Source: an uncultured Victivallis sp.
GTDB lineage: Bacteria > Verrucomicrobiota > Lentisphaeria > Victivallales > Victivallaceae
Length of the DNA: 33,733 nt
NCBI GenBank assembly: GCA_944389935.1
Contig: CALXOE010000047.1
Coordinates: forward strand, 1 to 33,733
Reading direction: 5' to 3'
Shown: piece by piece, positions 8,792 to 16,105 of the stretch
Position numbering within the stretch: position 1 is the first letter of the stretch
How the letters are laid out: each line of letters starts with the position of its first letter
Position numbers and translations under genes: made by a program
The notes under the pieces: model-generated
Told to the model about the DNA's origin: nothing
The model's database searches: none
The model's input: the letters and a program-made list of their open reading frames with translations, nothing else

Positions 8792-8828
8792 CTCATCCTT
8801 CCCGTCCCGTTATTTTCCCTGAAATCAA

Positions 8829-8856
8829 GATATAATGTATCAACCATATCGGCCAA
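8829..8856 (-). promoter_or_regulatory. Weak candidate promoter for the glycosyltransferase pair
   Basis: Minus strand TTGGCC (8851-8856), 16 bp, TATATC (8829-8834). An overlapping alternative is TTGTAT (8857-8862), 17 bp, TACATT (8834-8839). The 187-bp gap before the gene is AT-rich, including two T8 tracts. Neither hexamer pair is strong. Confidence 0.35.
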
Positions 8857-8921
8857 ATACAATTTTTTTTGCGGAGAATTCCGTTTTTTTTATCTTTTCA
8901 GCAATTCCGCCGGAAAGCCGG

Positions 8922-8961
8922 AAAAAAGAGATCCCGGCGGGACGAGCCTCCGGGATCCTCT
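8922..8961 (-). terminator. Rho-independent terminator after the sodium channel gene
   Basis: Minus strand stem AGAGGATCCCGG pairing with CCGGGATCTCT (one bulged G), 12-nt loop, followed by TTTTTT. It lies 17 nt after the channel stop codon and ends the M48/TPR/channel unit. Confidence 0.8.
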
Positions 8962-8978
8962 ATCGGGAGAGACGGCGA

Positions 8979-9818
8979 TCATTTCTCCCGGGGAACTGCA
9001 TTGACTTTCTTCTGCAGTTCGTCGAGCTCCTGACGCATGGCTCTGAGTTCCGCGAGAATCGTCTGATTCAATTCCGCATTCTGCTTGCCGAAAACATCCT
9101 CGTGGTTCTCTTTCGCCTCTTTCGCCTCGGATATCGCATTGACCATGACTCCGACGAAGAGGTTGAGAACCGTGTAAGTCGTCGTGAGAATGAAAGGAAC
9201 GAACACCATCCAGGCGTAAGGATAACGCTCCATCACCGGCCGCACGATCCCCATCGACCAGCTCTCCAGCGTCATGATCTGGAAGAGACTGTAGATCGAC
9301 TCTCCGATCGTCCCGAACCACTGCGGGAACGCACTGCCGAAGAGATTCGTCGCAATGACGCTCACGATATAGAAGAAAATCAGCAGCAGAATGCTGATCC
9401 AACCGATGCTCGAGAGCGAAATCAACAGCGATTCCGTGATGATCCGCAGCCCGGGCAGCCGGTACAGCAGACGGAACGCCCGGAAAATACGGAAACTGCG
9501 CAGAACCGAAAAGATCCCTCCCCCCGGAATCAGCGAAATCGACACCACCAGAAAATCGAATACATTCCAGCCGGATTTGAAAAAACGCACCCCGTCGGCC
9601 AGAATCTTGCAGGCGACCTCCACCGCGAAGATTCCGATGAAAACCGCATCCAGCGTCCGGCTGAACTTCCCGGCGAACGAATACCACGTCGGCCAGGTAT
9701 CAAACCCGAGCTGGATCGCGTTGACCACAATGCAGACGATGATAAATCCCTGCACCGGAGAGGAGTAAATCAACTGATGAAGCCTCCCCCGGAGAGAAAC
9801 AGCGTGCGCCTCACTCAT
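8979..9818 (-). CDS. Bacterial voltage-gated sodium channel (NaChBac/NavAb type)
   Basis: A 279-residue six-helix channel subunit, expected to form homotetramers in the inner membrane. S1 begins near residue 22 (GFIIVCIVVNAIQLGF). S4 carries Arg at 107, 110, 113 and 116 in three-residue spacing (LRSFRIFRAFRLLYR). The pore filter T183-LESWSM-189 is the Na+-selective BacNav filter, identical to NavAb. S6 (about 205-228) ends in NLFVGVMVNAI. The C-terminal tail (about 232-275) is a heptad-like coiled coil (NQTILAELRAMRQELDELQKKV), as in other BacNav channels. The ATG overlaps the TPR gene stop by 4 nt, so translation is coupled. Known BacNav channels are linked to motility, pH and Na+ homeostasis; the role here is not shown. 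Confidence 0.95.
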   Translation of the reverse strand: MSEAHAVSLRGRLHQLIYSSPVQGFIIVCIVVNAIQLGFDTWPTWYSFAGKFSRTLDAVFIGIFAVEVACKILADGVRFFKSGWNVFDFLVVSISLIPGGGIFSVLRSFRIFRAFRLLYRLPGLRIITESLLISLSSIGWISILLLIFFYIVSVIATNLFGSAFPQWFGTIGESIYSLFQIMTLESWSMGIVRPVMERYPYAWMVFVPFILTTTYTVLNLFVGVMVNAISEAKEAKENHEDVFGKQNAELNQTILAELRAMRQELDELQKKVNAVPREK

Positions 9819-11509
9819 TTCTGCGTCTTCTCCGTCGCTTCCAGCTGCTGCTTGAGTTCGATCATCGCCTTGTCCTGCGGTCGGAGCGCGAGATACCGGT
9901 TGAGGGCGTTAAGCGCGCCGTCGCGGTCGGAATCGCGCAGCCAGAGCGCCTCCTCTTTCCAGGCCAGTGCATATGCCGGATCGATCTGGTGGATCTCGGC
10001 GAGATCCGCCAGAGCCTGCTCTTTCCCGGCGATGGCCTTGCAGTAGAGCGCCCGGCGCATGAGCGTGTATTTGCTCTTGTAACACTCGATCGCGCTGGTC
10101 TGGTCGGCGATGGCCTGCTGATAATCTTTCTTCTTGTAGTGGAGATTGGCGCGCAGCACATACAATTCCGACTTCATATTCCGGTCGGAACAGGATTTCA
10201 GCGCCTCGTCGATTTTGGAGAGAGCCAGGTCGAAATTCCCGGTCTCCACGTAAACCTTGCTCAGGATCGTGACCGCCTCGACGTTGGAGGGATTCAGCTC
10301 CAGGGCGAAATCAAGATCGCGGACCGCATCCTCAATCTGCTTGCACTCGAGGGACGCGGCGGCCCGGCGCACATAGAGTTCGTCGTTGCGCGGATCGAGC
10401 ATAATCGCGTTGCCGTACTCTTCGACGGCTTCCTCGAACCGCTTCATCTCAAACAGGATCAACGCTCTCCAGTTTCTCGCGGTCAGATAGTTCGGCTCGA
10501 GCGCGACCGCCTTGTCCATGTAGGTGAGAGCGACATCGTAACGATCCTGATATCCATAGGACATCCCGAGCTGGTAATAGGCCTCCTTGTAGGCGGGATT
10601 GATCTCGAGCGCTTTCTGGAAGCACGCGCGCGCCTCGGCGAATTTCCGGGGGCGCGAATTCAGATAACAGCAGCCGAGATTGTAGATCGCCGTATCGAAT
10701 TTCGGGTTGAGCTCAATGGCTTTCTGAATTTCGACGATCGCCTCGTCCTTCTTCCGGGAGGCGTTCAGAATCAATCCGCGCCAGAGGTGCACCCAGTGGG
10801 AGTTCGGGTCCTGAGCGACCGCCTCGTCGATGACTTTCAGAGCCTCATCGAAACGCCGCCGGTTGAAGAGCAGCGTCGCATACCGCACCCGGGCGAAAGA
10901 GTTGGCGGGATTCAATTCCATGGCGCGCTGGATCGATTTCTCGGCCTGCTCGTAATCTTTCAACGCCGTGTAGATCTGAGATTCGAGAATATATCCCTCC
11001 TCGCGTTCCGGCCGCAGCTCCTTGAGGAACTTCGCATCGGCGAGGGCCTGATGAGCACGGTCGAGCTCCTCGCGGTTGAAAGGCCGATCCAGATTCAGCA
11101 GAACGCGGACCGCTCCCGCCCCCTTGATATACGCCTCCTGAAACCGGTATTCAAAACTTCCGTCATCGAGTTCGATGGCGCGGGAAAGCATCTCAAGCGC
11201 GACATCCGGGTTGTTCTCTTTTTCGTAAAGTTCCCGGGAAACCGAAAAATACCGCTCGGCCATTTTGGCGATCTGCAGCTGTTCGTAGTACCATGCGCCC
11301 ATTTCGCTGCAGGTCCACAGAAAGCCGACCATGACTCCGACGAACCCGGCCAGTTGGAACGCATATCTCCGCCATCGTTTTTCGCTGGCTTTCGCCGCCT
11401 TATCCTGTTCTTTCTTCCAGGAAATAAGGACCTCTTCCAGAGAAGCCAGCTTCTTTGCCACCTCCGAGGAAATCGGCGGGACCTCATTGCCGTCCTGTTT
11501 TGTATTCAT
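9815..11509 (-). CDS. Membrane-anchored TPR-repeat protein coupled to the sodium channel
   Basis: A 564-residue protein with a charged N-terminal segment, one transmembrane helix at about residues 52-72 (YAFQLAGFVGVMVGFLW), and then roughly twelve tetratricopeptide repeats to the C-terminus (for example YEQAEKSIQRAMELNPANSF and FEEAVEEYGNAIMLDPRNDEL). TPR arrays bind proteins, so this may be a scaffold. The stop overlaps the channel start (ATGA). ATG 11509 is preferred to 11539 because the latter lies inside a terminator stem, although its own AAGG site is only 2 nt away. A start this close to a terminator T-tract is odd (see findings). No enzyme domain is visible. Confidence 0.85.
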   Translation of the reverse strand: MNTKQDGNEVPPISSEVAKKLASLEEVLISWKKEQDKAAKASEKRWRRYAFQLAGFVGVMVGFLWTCSEMGAWYYEQLQIAKMAERYFSVSRELYEKENNPDVALEMLSRAIELDDGSFEYRFQEAYIKGAGAVRVLLNLDRPFNREELDRAHQALADAKFLKELRPEREEGYILESQIYTALKDYEQAEKSIQRAMELNPANSFARVRYATLLFNRRRFDEALKVIDEAVAQDPNSHWVHLWRGLILNASRKKDEAIVEIQKAIELNPKFDTAIYNLGCCYLNSRPRKFAEARACFQKALEINPAYKEAYYQLGMSYGYQDRYDVALTYMDKAVALEPNYLTARNWRALILFEMKRFEEAVEEYGNAIMLDPRNDELYVRRAAASLECKQIEDAVRDLDFALELNPSNVEAVTILSKVYVETGNFDLALSKIDEALKSCSDRNMKSELYVLRANLHYKKKDYQQAIADQTSAIECYKSKYTLMRRALYCKAIAGKEQALADLAEIHQIDPAYALAWKEEALWLRDSDRDGALNALNRYLALRPQDKAMIELKQQLEATEKTQK

Positions 11510-11523
11510 AACCTTGCATCCAG

Positions 11524-11569
11524 AAAAAAACAGTCGCATTTTCCGGCTCGACGCCGGAAAACGCGACTG
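11524..11569 (-). terminator. Strong intrinsic terminator between the M48 protease and TPR genes
   Basis: Minus strand stem of 17 bp (11553-11569 with 11531-11547, 5-nt loop 11548-11552). The only non-Watson-Crick pair is a G-U that exists in the minus-strand transcript only, which fixes the orientation. It is followed by T7 (11524-11530). It begins 13 nt after the M48 stop codon and ends 15 nt before the TPR start codon. Confidence 0.88.
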
Positions 11570-11581
11570 CGGTTCTCATCC

Positions 11582-13093
11582 TTATTTTCCGACAAAAAGA
11601 TCGTCCGCATTCAGGGAATCGATCTGCTTGCGAACCGCGGCGTAATCGCCGACGAATTTGACCTGATCCGTCACCGGATAGCTCTTCCGGAAATTCTCGA
11701 CCTGAACATCGCGATCGACCGGATAGGCTTCGCCGAAACCGTTGTTGCGGCTCTTGATTCTCTCGAGCACCGAGGAGAGCGCGGCGGAGTCGTATCCGGC
11801 AGCGGTACCGAGACTGATCGCACGACGATCAGCCGCCGCCTCGAAGTCGACGTTGTAACCGGTCGAGAGCGTGTTCCCGACCATCATCGCAAGTTCCGAC
11901 ATCTTGGCCAGTGCGTTCGCCTTGAGCGTCTGAGCCTGTTCCAGCGCCGTGGCAACCGCACTGTCGATCCGCTGCTGCTGCACGGCCGGATCGAGTTTAT
12001 CAAAGAACGGAATGGCTTTGGCCGCGGAAGTCGCACGGTCAACAATGGCCTGCTTGACCGCCGGGTCGTTCAGATCCGTCGCCGCATCGAGAGCCGCGAG
12101 GGAGAATGCCGCATAGTTTTCCGGCCCCATCTCCCGCACGCTGTGGTGGAATTCCAGGTGGCCGATCTCATGGGCGAGAATCATGGCCAGCTCGTTCTCA
12201 TTCTCCAGGAACTTCAGCATGCCGGTGGTGACGATGACGAATCCGCCGGGCGCGGCGCAGGCGTTGACGGTCTCGTCGTCATTCAGCACCAGGACGTGAT
12301 AACCGCTGTAGGTCTGCGGCAGCTGGGATTTCTTCAGCAGTTTGTCGACCACTTTGCCGACGTAAAGAGTGGCCGGATGATCCGGCTTGAGCGCTTTCGG
12401 CATCATGAACGCCGCAAGACCGGCGCCGAGGTCAAACTCCTGATAAGGCCCGATTTCCGCAAAGGTGCGGAGCGAGGGGAGCGACCAGCCGGAGGACTCC
12501 ACTTTCGGCAGTTCCACGGCGGGGATGTCGCCGCACTGCGCCTTGATGTAGGCGGTCAGCTCCTCCGGGCAGGCCGTCTCGGCGGCCGCCTCGGTCGTTC
12601 CGGCCGCACCGAGCATGAGACGCAGCGAACCGGGCCGGTAATCCCGGGCCTGCTCCAGATCGGCATCGCTTTCCTGATGTTTGGCGGAGGTGAAGTTCTT
12701 GACCTTGACTTCACCGCGCGGAGGCAGTCCCTTGAGCTGCGCCTCCCACAGATCCTGGCTGACGACCGCGCCCGCGGGAGCATAGAAACTCTTGCCGTCC
12801 ACACTGGCGCGCAGCCAGGGGTCGGCCTGATCCGTCAGCAGATGCCCCTGCGGCATGATGACTTCTTCCGCAACGAAGTAGTCGCCGAGCTTCAGATCGG
12901 CAACGACCTCGGAGTCCGCGGACGGCGCGTTGTAAACCGGCAGAGACTGAACCGACACATGATAGCTCTCTCCCGGCGTCCGGACCGTGCTGAAATTCAG
13001 CACACCGCAACCGGTCAGCATCCCGCAGCCGGCCGCCATCACGAGGGCTGCCGCCAACTTTGACTTCCGCAGACAATCGACTCTCTTTTTCAT
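11582..13093 (-). CDS. M48-family zinc metalloprotease lipoprotein with N-terminal SH3-like domain
   Basis: A 503-residue lipoprotein: charged start, hydrophobic stretch and lipobox LTGC (residues 26-29, Cys29). Residues about 35-110 resemble a bacterial SH3 domain (SVQSLPVYNAPSADSEVVADL). The protease domain has HEIGH at 308-312 (zinc ligands H308, H312, catalytic E309) and a downstream EAAAD segment that fits the third ligand motif of M48. BepA/YfgC-like envelope quality control is the closest known role, but the long insert (AALDAATDLNDP to QAQTLKANAL) differs. ATG 13093 is used because the lipoprotein signal starts there and GAAAGGAT precedes it. It has a leader of about 265 nt and is followed by a strong terminator. 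Confidence 0.9.
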   Translation of the reverse strand: MKKRVDCLRKSKLAAALVMAAGCGMLTGCGVLNFSTVRTPGESYHVSVQSLPVYNAPSADSEVVADLKLGDYFVAEEVIMPQGHLLTDQADPWLRASVDGKSFYAPAGAVVSQDLWEAQLKGLPPRGEVKVKNFTSAKHQESDADLEQARDYRPGSLRLMLGAAGTTEAAAETACPEELTAYIKAQCGDIPAVELPKVESSGWSLPSLRTFAEIGPYQEFDLGAGLAAFMMPKALKPDHPATLYVGKVVDKLLKKSQLPQTYSGYHVLVLNDDETVNACAAPGGFVIVTTGMLKFLENENELAMILAHEIGHLEFHHSVREMGPENYAAFSLAALDAATDLNDPAVKQAIVDRATSAAKAIPFFDKLDPAVQQQRIDSAVATALEQAQTLKANALAKMSELAMMVGNTLSTGYNVDFEAAADRRAISLGTAAGYDSAALSSVLERIKSRNNGFGEAYPVDRDVQVENFRKSYPVTDQVKFVGDYAAVRKQIDSLNADDLFVGK

Positions 13094-13115
13094 TGCTAGA
13101 TGATCCTTTCCAATA

Positions 13116-13202
13116 TCAGTTTTCACCCGAAAAAACACGAAGGGAACAAAAAAGCGAAGCTGGATGTTCACGCGGAAGATGAATGGGAAAACAAGAGTTC
13201 AT
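13116..13202 (-). CDS. Candidate 28-residue leader peptide upstream of the M48 gene
   Basis: ATG 13202 lies 8 nt after a strong AGGGAGG site and opens a 28-codon frame (begins MNSCFPIHLPREHP, ends FSGEN) that stops 22 nt before the protease ATG. It lies between a terminator-like hairpin and the protease gene. It is too short to judge by composition and I know no homologue. The ribosome site is the main support; it could be a regulatory upstream frame or chance. Confidence 0.35.
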   Translation of the reverse strand: MNSCFPIHLPREHPASLFCSLRVFSGEN

Positions 13203-13222
13203 GACGGAGACCTCCCTGTAAT

Positions 13223-13254
13223 AAAAAAAATGCGCATTCCCCCGGGAAACGCAT
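13223..13254 (-). terminator. Terminator-like hairpin in the M48 leader (candidate attenuator)
   Basis: Minus strand stem ATGCG/CGCAT plus TTCC/GGAA across a small internal loop, followed by T8. It lies about 110-140 nt downstream of the predicted transcription start and 130 nt upstream of the protease ATG. It could end a short leader RNA or regulate read-through. Confidence 0.5.
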
Positions 13255-13366
13255 CCGGAAATTCCATGCCGGGCCGCTTCCACGGAAAAAAACGCGCCAT
13301 TCCCGGCCGACAACGAAAATACAACAGCCAAGCAACACGACCGATCACGAACGATGGTCTGCCTAT

Positions 13367-13395
13367 ACTATAGCCGTTCCATTCGTATATTTCAA
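13367..13395 (-). promoter_or_regulatory. Promoter of the M48 transcript
   Basis: Minus strand TTGAAA (13390-13395), 17 bp, TATAGT (13367-13372), start near 13360. This accounts for most of the 378-bp gap 13094-13471: promoter, hairpin, small frame and leader. The rest (13396-13471) shows nothing but an A7 tract, which reads T7 after adenine deaminase without a convincing hairpin. Confidence 0.65.
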
Positions 13396-13471
13396 GCCGA
13401 AATATGCAAATATCCGTGATAACGAAAAAAACATAGTCTCATAGAAGATCCTACATCCGCATCCGGGACGC

Positions 13472-15184
13472 TCAGACCGGAATGATTTTGAACCGCTCCA
13501 CATCGACGATGCCGCGGTCCGTAATCCGGAGGAACGGAATCACCGGAAGCGGCAGAAAGGAGAGTGTCTGGAACGGCTCCTCGAGCCGGCAGCCGGTCAC
13601 TTTGACCGCTTTGCGGATGTGGCGCAACTCTCCGCAGACGGTTTCATAGCTGCCGCAGGAGAGCAATCCGCCCAGCGGCAGCGGCAGGAGATCCAGAATC
13701 CTGCCCCTGTCGGCGACGGCGAATCCTCCGCCGCATTCGCGCAGGGCGTTCACCGCCAGAGCCATATCCGCATCCGATACGCCGACCACGCAGAGATTGT
13801 GGCTGTCGTGCCCGACACTCGAGGCGACGGCGCCGCTTTTCAATCCGAATCCGCGCACAAAACCGAGGCCGATGTTGCCGTTCTTCCCGTACCGTTCCAG
13901 GACGGCGACTTTGGCGACGTCGCGTTCGGGATCGCAGCGCTTTTCGCGGCCGTCGCGCGGGAGCTCCATCTTCAGGAAATCGGTCACAAGCGATCCCTCC
14001 CGAATGCCGATCACCGGGGTTTCCGCACACGCGGAGAAGACCCGGAACGACTCCGCAGAGAGTTCCGGACGGTGGATCGAACGCAGAAACTCCGACGGAT
14101 CCGGCCCCTCCCCGCGGGCGGCGAAGAGCTCCTCGTTCACGATCCGTCCGTTTTTCAACACCATTTCGACCCGGCAGGAATTCAGATCCGACAACAGCAC
14201 GAGATCGGCCCGCTGTCCCGGCGCAATGAGTCCGCGGTCATTCAGCCCGAAATGGCGGGCGGGAGACCAGCAGGCCGCCCGGTAGACGGCCAGCGGATCG
14301 GCTCCGGCGGCGATCGCCCGGGCGATCATCCGGTCGATGTGCCCGGACTCGGTGATGTCCAGAACATTGCGGTCATCCGTGCAGAAGCAGAGGAACGGCG
14401 AATTCGGAATAGTGATGAGCGGCAGAAGCGCTTCGAGATCATGAGCAACCGATCCCTCCCGGATCAGAATCTGCATGCCGCGCCGGAGTTTTTCCTCCGC
14501 CTCCGCAAGGGAGGCGCACTCATGGCAGTTGCGCATGCCGGCGGCGACGCAGCCGTTCAGGGATTTCCCGGAACGCATCGGGCAGTGTCCGTCGATCCGC
14601 CCGGGAAAGAGCGCGAGCTTGTCCAGAACCTCCGGTGCTCCGGAGAGCACTCCGGGAACATTCATCATCTCGCCGAGGCCGCAGGAGAGCGGTTCCGTGA
14701 CATAGCGACGCATCTCCTCCACCTCGAGCGAAGAGCCGGAAGTTTCGAGCGGAGTGGCAGGCACGCACGAACTGATCTGAACCCGCAGATCCATGCACAT
14801 GCGGCGCGCTGAATCGAGAAAGAAATCGATCGCGCGCCATCCGGCGACATTCGCAAGTTCGTGCGGGTCGCAGACGGCGGTCGTGACTCCGTGCGGCATT
14901 ACGCAGCGTTCAAATTCAAACGGGGTCACCATGCACGATTCGACATGCACATGCGCATCGATGAATCCGGGAATCGCGAACATGCCGTCGGCATCGATCA
15001 CGTGTTCCCCCTCGTACCCGGTGCCGACTCCGGCGATGCGCTCACCGCAGAGGGCGATCTCCTCTCTGCGGATCTCTCCGGTGGTCAGATGGAATACCGA
15101 GACGTTTTTCAACACCAGGGACGCCGGCCGTTTTCCCTGCGCCTGATCGATCAAATTTCGGAGTTTATCCCGTTGCTGATTCAT
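13472..15184 (-). CDS. ade: Adenine deaminase
   Basis: A 570-residue amidohydrolase converting adenine to hypoxanthine and ammonia in purine salvage; cytoplasmic, metal dependent. The metal motif is GFIDAHVHVES (H78, H80), followed by the family-typical VMPHGVTTAVCDPHELANVAG. Other family blocks are IDGHCP, FCTDDRNVLD and, in the C-terminal domain, GFVRGFGLKSGAVASSVGHDSHN. Length is normal for the family. ATG 15184 has only a weak ribosome site (TTAAGAAA). It is transcribed alone from a TTGACA promoter about 110 bp upstream. I looked for a purine riboswitch in its roughly 100-nt leader and saw no recognisable one. Confidence 0.95.
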   Translation of the reverse strand: MNQQRDKLRNLIDQAQGKRPASLVLKNVSVFHLTTGEIRREEIALCGERIAGVGTGYEGEHVIDADGMFAIPGFIDAHVHVESCMVTPFEFERCVMPHGVTTAVCDPHELANVAGWRAIDFFLDSARRMCMDLRVQISSCVPATPLETSGSSLEVEEMRRYVTEPLSCGLGEMMNVPGVLSGAPEVLDKLALFPGRIDGHCPMRSGKSLNGCVAAGMRNCHECASLAEAEEKLRRGMQILIREGSVAHDLEALLPLITIPNSPFLCFCTDDRNVLDITESGHIDRMIARAIAAGADPLAVYRAACWSPARHFGLNDRGLIAPGQRADLVLLSDLNSCRVEMVLKNGRIVNEELFAARGEGPDPSEFLRSIHRPELSAESFRVFSACAETPVIGIREGSLVTDFLKMELPRDGREKRCDPERDVAKVAVLERYGKNGNIGLGFVRGFGLKSGAVASSVGHDSHNLCVVGVSDADMALAVNALRECGGGFAVADRGRILDLLPLPLGGLLSCGSYETVCGELRHIRKAVKVTGCRLEEPFQTLSFLPLPVIPFLRITDRGIVDVERFKIIPV

Positions 15185-15293
15185 AATTTCTTAACGAATG
15201 TGCCTTTTTTTTCGTGATGAAACGTGTTGATATCCGCTCTTATTCTGAGTTGCACAATCTCCGACCCAAACCGGGGGATGCAGATACCGGATA

Positions 15294-15322
15294 AAATTAG
15301 CACGGCATTGTCGTTTTGTCAA
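15294..15322 (-). promoter_or_regulatory. Promoter of the adenine deaminase gene
   Basis: Minus strand perfect TTGACA (15317-15322), 17 bp, TAATTT (15294-15299). The predicted start near 15287 gives a leader of about 100 nt. Confidence 0.6.
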
Positions 15323-15555
15323 TCGGGAAACGTTCTTCCACCGGACGGATCGATGCCGCTGCCATGTGCGGCGAGTGGGTCTACCACTACGAGTTCAAAA
15401 TCAACCGGAACGCGGAGTGCGCCCTGGATCAGATCAAAAAGAAGGAATATTTCCGGAAATATCAGCATTCCGGGAAACGGCTCATCCTGATCGGCGCAAA
15501 CTTCAACATGGGAACCCGCCAGCTCGACGACGGGAAAGGTTCTTCTCCGGATTAA
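15316..15555 (+). pseudogene. Remnant of a PD-(D/E)XK/AAA-like (DUF1703-type) protein
   Basis: A 79-codon frame ends at TAA 15555. The segment GRIDAAAMCGEWVYHYEFKINRNAECALDQIKKKEYFRKY...GKRLILIGANFNMGTRQLDD matches the pattern of the C-terminal PD-(D/E)XK nuclease region of AAA-ATPase-like proteins: D in GRID, EFK as the E-x-K pair, QI..K.Y, and IGVNF-like. The large N-terminal ATPase part is absent, there is no ribosome site, and its 5' end overlaps the adenine deaminase promoter. These proteins often occur in many copies in PVC and Bacteroidota genomes, so this is probably a decayed copy. Confidence 0.6.
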
Positions 15556-15738
15556 ACCATGTTTGAACTCAAAACGGGCGCTTCAAATAGAGCCCCAATC
15601 CTCCCGCAAATCCGAACGAGAAAGAGCACCAACTTGTGGCGAAACCATCGCAGGAGCGTTTCCTACAGGCGTAATGGTTCGCATTGATCGTTACCTGTCA
15701 TTCTCCTGCAAAATAGAAACCGTTGAGGAAATTGGAAA

Positions 15739-15813
15739 TGGTAGCGGGGGATGGAATCGAACCAACGACCTTCAGGTTATGAGCCTGACGAGCTGCCACT
15801 GCTCTACCCCGCG
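15739..15813 (-). tRNA. Initiator-type tRNA-Met (anticodon CAT)
   Basis: A 75-nt cloverleaf with encoded CCA on the minus strand. Acceptor CGCGGGG pairs with CCCCGCT except C1-U72, the mismatch position that marks bacterial initiators (usually C1-A72). The D stem has A11-U24, also an initiator trait, and the anticodon loop is CTCATAA. Two deviations: the anticodon stem has A29-U41 in place of the usual third G-C pair, and the T stem contains a U50-U64 mismatch. The sequence as a whole aligns with bacterial tRNA-fMet, so I call it initiator-like; the deviations leave open a minor or decaying copy. Confidence 0.9.
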
Positions 15814-15830
15814 CTGTTGAATATGCTATT

Positions 15831-15858
15831 ACTATAGCACACACTCTTTCTTTTTCAA
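15831..15858 (-). promoter_or_regulatory. Promoter of the tRNA-Met gene
   Basis: Minus strand TTGAAA (15853-15858), 16 bp, TATAGT (15831-15836), 17 bp before the mature tRNA 5' end. Same hexamers as the M48 promoter. Confidence 0.6.
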
Positions 15859-16044
15859 GTCTGAACAGTCAAAAACGTACAGAAAAAAACCGGTCTCTGC
15901 GACTCAATACCGCCGCGATAGCAGTATTCTATTTTCAAAAACAGATTTCCCAACATTCAAAATCGCCCTCCAAGCGTTATATCAGCCTGCGCTTATTTTT
16001 CAACAAAACTCAACAATTTTTTTGTTGAAATATTTTTAAAGCTA
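15859..16044. other. Divergent intergenic region with a candidate operator at 16010-16028
   Basis: About 290 bp separate the tRNA from the locus B regulator start. No reading frame is supported here. The notable element is TCAACAA-5-TTGTTGA at 16010-16028, a 19-bp inverted repeat in a T-rich stretch that ends 16 bp before the -35 box of the LacI-type gene. It may be the operator of that regulator. It shares no sequence with the locus A operator. Confidence 0.45.
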
Positions 16045-16073
16045 TTGACTTTTCTTTACTTTTTAAGTACAAT
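16045..16073 (+). promoter_or_regulatory. Promoter of locus B
   Basis: TTGACT (16045-16050), 17 bp, TACAAT (16068-16073), start near 16080. The first ATG with a ribosome site (AGGAGG, 16095-16100) is 16106. Confidence 0.7.
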
Positions 16074-16105
16074 TGATTCAGAAAAAAACAATTCAGGAGG
16101 GAAGA

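Noticed and set aside
9989..13063. A 1024-codon open frame on the plus strand across the TPR and M48 genes
   Set aside because: It is antisense to two clearly real genes, has Arg/Gly/Leu-rich low-information sequence and no recognisable domain. High GC at third positions keeps the antisense frame open.
15180..15290. Purine riboswitch before adenine deaminase
   Set aside because: I found no conserved junction or loop-loop sequences of the purine class in the leader of about 100 nt.
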